64,000 nt of DNA from Agromyces sp. Root81 (GTDB lineage Bacteria; Actinomycetota; Actinomycetes; Actinomycetales; Microbacteriaceae), in contig NZ_LMIR01000002.1 of assembly GCF_001429165.1 (NCBI RefSeq), positions 612,810-676,809 of the forward strand, read 5' to 3'. This document shows, in pieces, positions 1 through 10,200 of the stretch. A model generated the notes under the pieces. The model was not told where the DNA came from. It made no database searches and saw only the letters and a list, made by a program, of their open reading frames with translations. Position numbers and translations under genes: made by a program. Position 1 is the stretch's first letter. Each line of letters starts with the position of its first letter.

Positions 1-1
1 G

Positions 2-637
2 ACCGCCCTGCGCTTCGTGCGGGCGCTCAAGAACCGGTTCGGGCCGACCGACGAGGTCGGTTGCTTCGAGATGACGGGCGAGGGCATCGCCGAGGTGCCC
101 GACCCGTCGGGCCTGTTCCTCTCGAGCGGCCGCAGCGCCGTGAGCGGCACGTGCGTCACCGTGGCCCTCGAGGGCCGTCGGGCGCTCCCGGTCGAGGTGC
201 AGGCCCTCGTGGTCTCCACGAAGGCCCCGCAGCCGCGCCGCGTCGTCAACGGGGTCGATCCCTCGCGCGTCGCCATGATCATCGCGGTGCTCGAGCGTCG
301 GGCGGGGCTGAAGTCGCTCGGCGAGCACGACGTCTACGTCTCAACCGTCGGCGGTGTGCGGCTCGCCGAACCCGGCGCCGACCTCGCCATCGCCGTCGCG
401 ATCGCCTCCGCCATGCGCGACCGCGCAGTCCCCCACGAGCTCGCGGCGTTCGGCGAGATCAGCCTCGCCGGCGAGGTGCGCCCCGTCACCGCGGCCAAGC
501 AGCGCAGTGCAGAGGCCAAGCGCCTCGGCTACACGACGATCCTCGACGTCGAGGCGGGCAGCGTGCACGCGGCCGTGCAGCGCGCCATGATGGCTGCCAC
601 CGGCCCGCGCGAGCGCGAGCTCGACGCCGCCTTCTAG
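2..637 (+). CDS. radA: RadA/Sms DNA repair protein, C-terminal part
   Basis: This is the 3' portion of radA; the reading frame is open to the window edge, so the start lies outside. RadA is a RecA-like helicase that promotes branch migration of recombination intermediates in the cytoplasm. Visible are the hallmark KNRFG motif (residues KNRFGPTDEVG near the left edge) and then a Lon-protease-like C-terminal domain, including VSTVGGVRLAEPGADLA. The N-terminal zinc finger and Walker A are not in the window. The gene ends 40 bases before the convergent MerR-family gene. The identification is firm; only length and start are unknown. Confidence 0.95.
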   Translation, partial: TALRFVRALKNRFGPTDEVGCFEMTGEGIAEVPDPSGLFLSSGRSAVSGTCVTVALEGRRALPVEVQALVVSTKAPQPRRVVNGVDPSRVAMIIAVLERRAGLKSLGEHDVYVSTVGGVRLAEPGADLAIAVAIASAMRDRAVPHELAAFGEISLAGEVRPVTAAKQRSAEAKRLGYTTILDVEAGSVHAAVQRAMMAATGPRERELDAAF

Positions 638-676
638 GGCGCCCGCCCGCCGGCACCTCAGCGCACGGGCGGCCGC

Positions 677-1102
677 TCAGACGATGGCGTCGATCACCGG
701 GCACGTCGGATGCACCGGCCCGGTCTCGACGAGCAGGGCGAGCGCCGCCCGCACACCTCGCAGGTCGGCGATCCGCTGGTCGAGTTCGGCGAGCTTGTCG
801 GAGACCTGTTCGGCGACGTCGTCGAGCACGATGCGGCCGGGCTCGTCGGAGAGCGCCAGCACCTCGCGGACCTCGCGCAGGGTGAACCCGAGCTCCTGGG
901 CGCGACGGATGAACCGCACCCGCCGCACCGAGTCGGGCGAGTACTGGCGATACCCGCCGTCCGAGCGCCCGTCGGGCTCGAGCAGCCCCTGTCGTTCGTA
1001 GAACCGCAGGGTGCTCACGGCGACGCCCGACGCGCGAGCGAGCGGACCGGTCGTCAGCGGCGACGCAGGCGGAGCAGTCCGCTGAGCTGCAGGATCAGCC
1101 AT
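677..1102 (-). CDS. MerR-family transcriptional regulator
   Basis: This encodes a 141-residue MerR-type regulator. A winged helix-turn-helix near residues 20-60 (GPLARASGVAVSTLRFYERQ) is followed by a coiled dimerisation helix and a short C-terminus, ETGPVHPTCPVIDAIV. That tail has one cysteine, with no paired metal or redox cysteines, so the signal is not evident. I chose the ATG at 1102 because GGGGAGGTGAC sits just upstream; a longer open frame exists but has no ribosome site. The start lies 49 bases inside the upstream membrane-protein gene, so the two are probably co-transcribed and translationally coupled. The 19-20-bp-spacer promoter ahead of the pair suggests autoregulation. Confidence 0.85.
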   Translation of the reverse strand: MADPAAQRTAPPASPLTTGPLARASGVAVSTLRFYERQGLLEPDGRSDGGYRQYSPDSVRRVRFIRRAQELGFTLREVREVLALSDEPGRIVLDDVAEQVSDKLAELDQRIADLRGVRAALALLVETGPVHPTCPVIDAIV

Positions 1103-1497
1103 GTCACCTCCCCGATCAGGAACACGACGATCGTCGCGCTCTGCCCATTCAACAGCGCCCAGATCATCCAGAGCGAGAACACCGCACGCCCGGCCGTGTC
1201 GATCGCGATGAATCGCGCCTCGGGCCGCAGGATGCGGGCGATCGCCCACATGGTCACCGCGGTGCCGAACATGCTCGTGAACATGAGCGCGGTGGGGTCG
1301 AGTTCGGGGAGCTGGGCACCCGGCAGATTCAGCGCATCGTGGAGCGATCGGGTCAGGGCGAGCAGGAGCGGCGCGGTGAAGGGCGTGGCGAACCCGACGG
1401 TCACGATGAGGTCGTAGACGGCGCCGGCACGCCCCCATCGGACGCGCTGGTAGGAGTCATCGGAAGAGGGGCTGAGCAGGGCGGAGGTTGCGGTCAT
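1054..1497 (-). CDS. Small multi-pass membrane protein, function unknown
   Basis: The 147-residue protein has about four hydrophobic segments (residues 30-50, 70-90, 100-120 and 120-140) and a basic LLRLRRR tail. I do not recognise the family with certainty. It is first in an operon with the overlapping MerR regulator, so it is probably that regulator's main target, perhaps an inducible transporter or stress membrane protein. I chose the ATG at 1497 because it follows directly on the MerR-type promoter; a longer frame to 1746 would read through that promoter. Confidence 0.75.
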   Translation of the reverse strand: MTATSALLSPSSDDSYQRVRWGRAGAVYDLIVTVGFATPFTAPLLLALTRSLHDALNLPGAQLPELDPTALMFTSMFGTAVTMWAIARILRPEARFIAIDTAGRAVFSLWMIWALLNGQSATIVVFLIGEVTWLILQLSGLLRLRRR

Positions 1498-1503
1498 GCC
1501 GCC

Positions 1504-1535
1504 AGTGTCGACCGTGAACCACGGTGCAGGGTCAA
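1504..1535 (-). promoter_or_regulatory. MerR-type promoter/operator with long spacer
   Basis: Read on the minus strand, a TTGACC -35 is followed by a 19-20 bp spacer and a GACACT -10. The spacer contains the perfect inverted repeat ACCGTG-GTT-CACGGT (plus-strand 1511-1525). An overlong spacer carrying a dyad is the classic MerR/SoxR arrangement, where the regulator distorts DNA to align the two boxes. It lies 7 bases before the membrane-protein start. Confidence 0.7.
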
Positions 1536-1649
1536 GCGGTCGAGCGGTCGAGCCCGCTGTTGCCGATACCGTTGAACGCTGCATGCGACGCGAAGGAGCA
1601 GGATGAACGACCACACCGAGAGCACGGGCGGCCCCCGTGGAGCGACCCG

Positions 1650-2114
1650 ATGAGCACGCTGCTCGAACCGAGCCTCGCCTTCGTCTTCGAGCTGCGGGTC
1701 GAGGTCGACGGCGAGCGCCACATCGGCCGCGGGGCATCCGAAGCACTGGGCTTCACGCCGATCACGGGCGGGACCGTCAGCGGGCCTCGACTGAACGGCC
1801 GCGTGCTGCCCGGCGGCGGCGACTGGTGGGTCGCGCGCGGCGACGTCACGCAGCTCGACGCGCGCTACCTCGTCGAGGCCGATGACGGCGCGGTGATCGA
1901 TGTCGTGAACCGCGGCTACTACGTCGCCGCCGACGAGCTCGAGCGGCGGCTGGCGGCCGGTGAACCGGTCACCGAGGAGGAGCTCTACTACCGGACCGCG
2001 CCGGTCTTCCAGACGGATGCCCCGGCCCACCGATGGCTCGCCGAGCGGCAGTTCATCGGCATGGCGAGGCCGGAGCCCGGGTTCGTCTGCATCCGGATCT
2101 TCGAACTGCGCTGA
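1650..2114 (+). CDS. DUF3237-like protein
   Basis: The 154-residue protein has the compact beta-barrel sequence pattern of DUF3237 proteins: an N-terminal FELRVEVDG strand, then GGTVSGPRLNGRVLPGGGDW, and a C-terminal region ending in an FVCIRIFELR strand. Members have no established biochemical role. The ATG at 1650 has GGAG seven bases upstream; a longer in-frame start at 1524 would overlap the divergent promoter region and looks non-coding. It stands alone on the plus strand. Confidence 0.75.
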   Translation: MSTLLEPSLAFVFELRVEVDGERHIGRGASEALGFTPITGGTVSGPRLNGRVLPGGGDWWVARGDVTQLDARYLVEADDGAVIDVVNRGYYVAADELERRLAAGEPVTEEELYYRTAPVFQTDAPAHRWLAERQFIGMARPEPGFVCIRIFELR

Positions 2115-2138
2115 ACGGGAGTCGAACTCCGCGTCGGG

Positions 2139-2549
2139 CTACGCCTCGAGCGCCTTGAGCAGCTCGGCCGGCGAGGCCTGCATCGGATGCGGCCCCGCGA
2201 TGTCGAGGAACACCGTCGTGATGGTCGACTCGTGCCGCTTCAGGAAGGTGCGCAGCCACGCGGGGCTCTGCAGCCCCACCGCGGGCGGCAGGTTCTCGGG
2301 CTTGTTCGCGGCGTCGCTGAAGAGCAGCAGCGCGACGTCACCCGTCTTCGGGTCGCGGTAGGTCCACACCTCGCCACCGTCGAGCGGCTTGTCGCGCGGG
2401 CCCGGCTTCACGAGCGGCACCACGGTGTTGCCATGACGCAGCGCCAGGGCGACCGCCGCGATGTCCTGCCGTTCGAGCGCCTCTGCGAGCGCCTGGGAAC
2501 GGAACTCCACGGGCTCCGCCGCCTGCTTCCGTCGTGCCTTTCCTGCCAT
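2139..2549 (-). CDS. SseB-like domain protein
   Basis: The 136-residue cytoplasmic protein resembles the SseB N-terminal domain: a helical start, then VWTYRDPKTGDVALLLFSD, a leucine/proline segment and a C-terminal VFLDIAGPHPMQASPAELL. SseB-like proteins are widespread, mostly uncharacterised and sometimes linked to secretion or ESX functions. It is convergent with the DUF3237-like gene (24 bases apart) and appears monocistronic. Confidence 0.6.
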   Translation of the reverse strand: MAGKARRKQAAEPVEFRSQALAEALERQDIAAVALALRHGNTVVPLVKPGPRDKPLDGGEVWTYRDPKTGDVALLLFSDAANKPENLPPAVGLQSPAWLRTFLKRHESTITTVFLDIAGPHPMQASPAELLKALEA

Positions 2550-2853
2550 TCCTCAAGGGTACCGAGCGGATGCCGCGGGGCCCGCCACGTCCGCCCACGG
2601 CGCACTCCGCGGCATCCGAATGCCGGCTTCCGGGCTTCACCGAAATCGGATGTGGACTTCCCGGGAAAGCGTCCTAGGATGTCTGTGCCGGACCGTGAGG
2701 GTCCGAGGTGTCGACGAAGACGACGGCGTTCTCGTAGACCCCACGGCGCCGGCGCATTCACCCGAATCCTGCCCTGCGATCATGTCGCCGGGCGCTCAGA
2801 GCATCGAAGCAACACCGCGCGGGCCGGCGCGCTCCTCTCCGAAGGAGCCCCCA

Positions 2854-3153
2854 ATGGCAAGCAGCCTCCCGAAACCGATCCGGTTCGACGGCGACACCTG
2901 GTTGTGCGTGCGCAACGACCCGGCCCTGCCGAAGGCCGTCATCCGCCGCTACCGCGACGTGAAGCGCGGCGATGTGTACCTCGTCGTCAAGTGGGCGCTC
3001 GACCCCGCAGAGCAGCAGCTCATGTCATCGGCGCCGTCACTCGAGGCGGCCAACGAACTCGTGCGCTTCGACCCGCCGGCGGGCTCGACTCCGGCGTTCG
3101 CCGGCTACCCGCACAGCACGCAGGGCGAGGGCCCGAAGAGCACGGGTCAGTAG
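2854..3153 (+). CDS. Conserved hypothetical protein, 99 aa
   Basis: A small soluble protein without signal peptide or membrane segment. Its first 60 residues look folded (DTWLCVRNDPALPKAVIRRY); the C-terminal 30 are Pro/Gly/Ser-rich and probably disordered. I do not recognise it. The start is well supported: GAAGGAGCC lies six bases before the ATG. The 3' end overlaps the convergent gene by 7 bases. Confidence 0.7.
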   Translation: MASSLPKPIRFDGDTWLCVRNDPALPKAVIRRYRDVKRGDVYLVVKWALDPAEQQLMSSAPSLEAANELVRFDPPAGSTPAFAGYPHSTQGEGPKSTGQ

Positions 3154-3779
3154 AGCAGGAACTGCCGCTGCTCGGCGGATTCGAAGCCGTCGACCGTCAC
3201 CGCGAGGTGGTACGAGGCGCCGCCGGCGGGCACTGTCTCACGGGCGCCGCTGCAGGTCTCGGGGGTGGAGCGAGTACGGTCCCAGATGATCGGCACGCTC
3301 GAGCTCACCGGGGTGCCCGGCGTCAGCGAGACCTCCGCGTCGATGGCGTCGACCTGGCAGTCGGTGGAGGTCCAGTACGTCTCCGTGCCGCTCGTGATCG
3401 TGAAGACCTGCGCGGCCGTGCCGGCGTTCAGCACGCACACGTTCTTGCCGACGTTGGTGATCGTGACCGACAGCTGAGGCTGCTCCCCTGGCTCGTACGA
3501 GGACTTGTCGGTGATCGCCTCGACCACGACCTTCTCGGGCGCGCACGGGTCGCCGTCGGCCGCGGTCGGCTCCGTCGGGATGGAGGTCGTCTCGGGGGCC
3601 GACGTCGGCTCGGTGCTCGGTGAGGCTCCAGCGCCGCCCTCGCCGCCCTGGCTCGAACCCGGTCGCACGATGATCAGGACGATCGCGATGATCACCGCGA
3701 GGAGTCCGATCAGCACGACGATGCGCCGACGGCGGTACACCTGCGGTGACTGCCGCCCGGCCGGTGTGTTCGTCGACAT
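3147..3779 (-). CDS. Membrane-anchored extracellular beta-sandwich protein
   Basis: The 210-residue protein has a short cytoplasmic N-terminus with RRRR, one transmembrane helix (about residues 18-38), and a Gly/Ser/Thr/Pro linker rich in acidic residues. An outer domain follows with four cysteines (DPCAPEK, NVCVLN, TDCQVD, ETCSGA), suggesting two disulfides. The pattern ITDKSSYEPGEQPQLSVTIT is typical of Ig-like or DUF4232-like extracellular domains. It is probably a cell-surface protein tethered to the membrane; function unknown. I prefer the ATG at 3779 (MSTNTP) over the upstream in-frame ATG at 3809. Confidence 0.7.
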   Translation of the reverse strand: MSTNTPAGRQSPQVYRRRRIVVLIGLLAVIIAIVLIIVRPGSSQGGEGGAGASPSTEPTSAPETTSIPTEPTAADGDPCAPEKVVVEAITDKSSYEPGEQPQLSVTITNVGKNVCVLNAGTAAQVFTITSGTETYWTSTDCQVDAIDAEVSLTPGTPVSSSVPIIWDRTRSTPETCSGARETVPAGGASYHLAVTVDGFESAEQRQFLLY

Positions 3780-3841
3780 GCACACAGGGTACGACCGGGC
3801 CGCCCCCACCAGCGGTATGCGCGCGGCGTGCCGGATCTCGT

Positions 3842-3937
3842 CTCAGAGAAGCTTCAGCATGCGCGTGTTGCCGAGCGTGGGATCTGGGCAGCGTCGACCC
3901 TCAGAGCAGCTTCAGCATGCGCGTGTTGCCGAGCGTG
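3842..3937. repeat. Duplicated 3' end of the argA-like gene
   Basis: Positions 3842-3879 and 3900-3937 are 38-base direct copies differing at one base. The second copy is the real 3' end of the acetyltransferase gene (codons NTRMLKLL plus stop); the first lies just downstream and repeats the same codons and stop. It looks like the remnant of a local duplication. Confidence 0.85.
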
Positions 3938-4404
3938 TTCTGCTTCACCCGCGCGAGGTCGAGGAACTCGGCGACACCCTCGTCGTGCGAACGCACGAGC
4001 TCGGCGTACACGGCGGGGTCGACGGTCTCGTCGCCCATGTCGACGAAGCCGTTCCGGCCGAAGAAGCCGGTCTCGAACGTCAGGCAGAAGAGCCGCTGCA
4101 GGCCGAGCTCCCTGGCCTCCTCCTCGAGCGTGGCGAGCAGGGCGTGGCCGACGCCGTGACCGAGCCAGGCATCGTCCACGGCGAGCGTGCGCACCTCGCC
4201 GAGGTCCTCCCACATGACGTGCAGCGCACCGGCGCCGACCAGGCGGCCGTCGACGGTCTCCGCCACGCGGAACTCCTGCACCGAGCCGTAGAGGTCGACA
4301 CGCTCCTTGCCGAGCAGGATGCGTCGTTGCACGAGTGGTTCCACGAGCTCGATGATCTTCGGCACATCGCTCGTGCGCGCCCGGCGCACGTGGAACTCGG
4401 TCAT
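3901..4404 (-). CDS. argA: N-acetylglutamate synthase, short actinobacterial type (GNAT)
   Basis: The 167-residue GNAT acetyltransferase matches the short single-domain N-acetylglutamate synthases of actinobacteria in length and in lacking the amino-acid-kinase domain. It would transfer acetyl from acetyl-CoA to glutamate, the first step of arginine synthesis. Visible are an N-terminal HVRRARTSDVPKIIELVEPL, the acetyl-CoA loop LAVDDAWLGHGVGHALL, and CLTFETGFFGRNGFVDMG, characteristic of this subgroup. It is separated from clpC by a strong terminator. A partial copy of its last codons lies just downstream. Confidence 0.85.
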   Translation of the reverse strand: MTEFHVRRARTSDVPKIIELVEPLVQRRILLGKERVDLYGSVQEFRVAETVDGRLVGAGALHVMWEDLGEVRTLAVDDAWLGHGVGHALLATLEEEARELGLQRLFCLTFETGFFGRNGFVDMGDETVDPAVYAELVRSHDEGVAEFLDLARVKQNTLGNTRMLKLL

Positions 4405-4433
4405 GCAGACATCGTATTGCCGCGCGACGGCGG

Positions 4434-4480
4434 GAACGACGAAGGGGCGGATGCCGCAGCATCCGCCCCTCGTGTCGTTC
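4434..4480. terminator. Strong hairpin terminator, clpC 3' side
   Basis: The inverted arms 4434-4454 and 4459-4480 (core GGGGCGGATGC/GCATCCGCCCC) have one bulge and a four-base loop. It lies between the clpC stop and the argA start, both on the minus strand. There is no long T tail, as is common in actinobacteria. Confidence 0.85.
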
Positions 4481-4484
4481 TCGG

Positions 4485-7013
<2,529 letters not shown>

Positions 7014-7163
7014 CTCTACTCCTCACGACCCCGCTGGGTAGGGGCGCCGTTAAGAAGAGCGTAAACAAGGCGGATGCCCCGTGGGGCCCTGTTCGCCGTG
7101 GGCGCAGCGTCGCAACGGCGGGAACACCTCGCCGCAGCCCGCCGAGATCGGCAGCGGCGCACG

Positions 7164-7202
7164 GAGAAGGCCGTCGGTCCGAACTCGACCGACGGCCTTC
7201 TC
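7164..7202. terminator. Hairpin terminator after the giant surface protein gene
   Basis: A perfect 16-bp inverted repeat (GAGAAGGCCGTCGGTC and its complement) with a 7-base loop lies 12 bases beyond the stop of the minus-strand surface-protein gene and upstream of clpC. It would stop transcription entering the clpC promoter region. Confidence 0.85.
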
Positions 7203-7213
7203 TCTGTGGTGCG

Positions 7214-10200
7214 TTACGCGCCGAGTTGTCGGCGACGGCGCATCAGCATCAGCACCCCGCCCGCTCCGGCCAGCAGCAGACCGGCCCAGATCGCGCCGAG
7301 CTCGATACCGGTGACCGGCATCGGCGGTGCCGGCGGCACCTTGACCGGGGCGCACGCCTCGGCGTCGTCGGTGCCGCTCCAGCTGGTCAGCTCCGCGGTG
7401 TTCAGCAGGCCGGTACCGGTGTCACCCGATCCGAGCGTGCAGTCGGCCTGCGCCGAGGTGATCGACGACCCGACCCGCACCGTGACCGTGACGAGGTACT
7501 CGTGCATGCCGAGCGCCGGGATCGCGACATCGGTCGCGACGACCAGGTCGTCGAGCCCGTTCCAGCCTTCGTTCACCGTGATTCCGTCGAGCGAGACGAT
7601 GTCGGAGGTGAGCACGGTGATGTTGCCGCCGTACTTCAGCTCGTCGGAGAGGTCGTAGAGCTCCTCGATGTGCGAACTGCTCGTCGCCGTCAGGAGGTAC
7701 TCGATCGACCAGGTGCCGTCGCCGTGGTCGACGACGCTGTCATCCTTCACCACCTTGTCGAGCACGACGGGGCCGCGCTTGGCGTTGGTGAACGTGCAGG
7801 TGACGACCATTCCGGGCTCGAGCGCGACGACCGTCCGCAGTTCGGCCAGATCGACCTCGCCGCAGTCGATGTCGGTCAGCGCCCATCCTTCGAGTGCCGC
7901 TTCCTCGACGGTGTACTCGCCGGCCGGCAGCCAGCCCGAGTCCCAGGGCCCGGCTTCGTCGTCAGTGGCGTCGTTGAGCGTGAACTCCACGCCCGCCTCG
8001 CCACCGCCGAAGAGGAAGTCGAAGTCCTGATCGAACTCGTCGGGCACGGTCTCCTTGTCGACCAGCACCTTGACACGCTGCGTGTTCGTGTAGGTGCACT
8101 CGACGATCTCACCCGGATCGAGGTCGATCGTCGCGACGAGGTGGGCTTCATCGGCCACCGTTCCCCCATCGGGGTCGGCACACACGAGGTTCGTGGTGTC
8201 GTAGCCCTCGATCGGCAGCTCGGTGACGGTGTACTCGCCCCCGGCGATCTGCGTGAAGGTCGCGGTACCCCGGTGGATGCCCTCTTCGTCCGTCTCGGTC
8301 TCGATCGCGAACTCCGACGGCTCGGGCAGCCAGGTGCCCGTGTAGTCGAACGTCGCGTTGTCGAGGCCCTCGACGACCTTGTGGATGATGATCGTGCCCT
8401 TCTTCTCGTTCGTGATCTCGCACGAGATCGAGTCGCCCGGCTGGATCGTGAAGTCGCTCGTGTCGAGCGTCTCCTCGCTATCGTCGGCGTGGGTCACGGT
8501 GCAGGTCAGCCCGCCGGCGATCCAGTCTCCACCGGGGTCGACCTCGCTGAGCGAGAAGCGCGAACCCGGAAGCAGGTTCTCGAACGTGGCGACGCCGGTC
8601 CCCTGCTCGGTGTCGACGGACGCGATCATCGCATCGCCGACCGGCTCGCCGTCCTCGTCGAGCGGCTGCAGCGCGAACTCGAAGGTGCCGTCGCCGCCGA
8701 CCGCCGACTTCGTCACGTCGATGTCGACCGGCACGGCGCGGTTCGTGACCGTGCACGTGATCGAGATGCCGACACCGGCGACGAACTCGAAGCCCGGGTC
8801 GTCTCCGTTGAGGTCCTCGAGGGCGGATTCATCGACCCAGCAGGCGATGTCGCTCTGGACCCAGCCGCCCACGACCTCTTCCGTGATCGTGTAGTGCGCA
8901 CCGGGAACCAGGTCGCTCCAGCTCACCGAGTCGTCACCGGGGCCGGTGCCTTCCGCGGTCTGGGTGGCGTCCTGCTCGGCGGGCACCGGGTCGATCGTGA
9001 AGTCGAAGGCCCAGTCGAAGTCGTCAGAGACCCCGCTCGTCGTCTTCGTCACCGTGACGTCACCCGGCTCCGCCGTGTTCGTCACCATGCACTCGACCAC
9101 GAGGCCCGGAGTGACCTCGAACTGGAACCCCGGGTCATCCGACAGGTCTTCGAGTTCGCCGGCGTTGCAGACGATCTCGCCGATGGTCCAGCCGTCGGGC
9201 ACATCCTGCTCGATCAGCGTGTAGGTCGAACCGACCTCCAGGTCGGACCACGTGACGGTGGCGCTGCCCGGCAGTGCCGAGCTGTCGACCGTCTGCACGT
9301 CGGGATCGCCGTCGGGCTCCTCGATCAGCGCGAAGTCGAACTCCCACTCGAAGCCGTCAGCGACGCCCTCGACCGACTTCGTGAGCGACACCTCGCCGGG
9401 CTCGGCCCGGTTCGTGACCTCGCAGTCGATCGAGACACCGACTTCGGCCACGAACTCGAAGCCCGGGTCGTCGCCGTTGAGGTCGACGAGCGCCTGGTCA
9501 TCGGCCGAGCAGCTGATCGCGCCCTGCGCCCAGCCTCCGACGACTTCCTCGGTCACGGTGTAGTGCGTTCCCGGAACGAGCTGGTTCCAGCTCACGGTGT
9601 CGGACTCTTCGCCGGTGCCGGATGCCGTCTGAGTGGCGTCCTGCGCGGCGGGCACGGGGTCGATCGTGAAGTCGAACTCCCACTCGAAGCCGTCTGCGAC
9701 GTTGCTGACCGTCTTGGTCACGTCGACGTCGGCAGGCGAAGCCGTGTTCTCCACGGTGCAGTCGAGCACGAGTCCGGGCGTGACCTCGAACTGGAAGCCC
9801 GGGTCATCCGACGCGTCTTCGAGTTCGCCGTTATTGCAGACGATCTCTCCGATGTCCCACCCATCGGGCACATCCTGCTCGATCAGCGTGTAGGTCGAAC
9901 CGACCTCGAGTTCGGACCAGGTGGCCGTGGCACTGTCCGGCAGCGCCGAGTTGTCGACCGTCTGCACGTCGGGATCGCCGTCGGGCTCCTCGATCAGCGC
10001 GAAGTCGAAGCTCCACTGGTACGAGGGATCGACGCCGGTCACGGACTTCGTCAGCGACACCTCGCCCGTGTGTGCGATGTTCTGGAACACGCACGTCACG
10101 ACCTGGCCGGGGGCGAGCTCGATGGTCGTCGTCGCTCCATCCCGGTCACCGCAGCTGATGCTGGTGAGACTCCAGTGATCCACAAGCGTCTCGGTCACCG

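Noticed and set aside
7014-7160. Possible ClgR/HspR/CIRCE-type operators upstream of clpC
   Set aside because: No sequence in this interval matches those consensus sites well enough to call.
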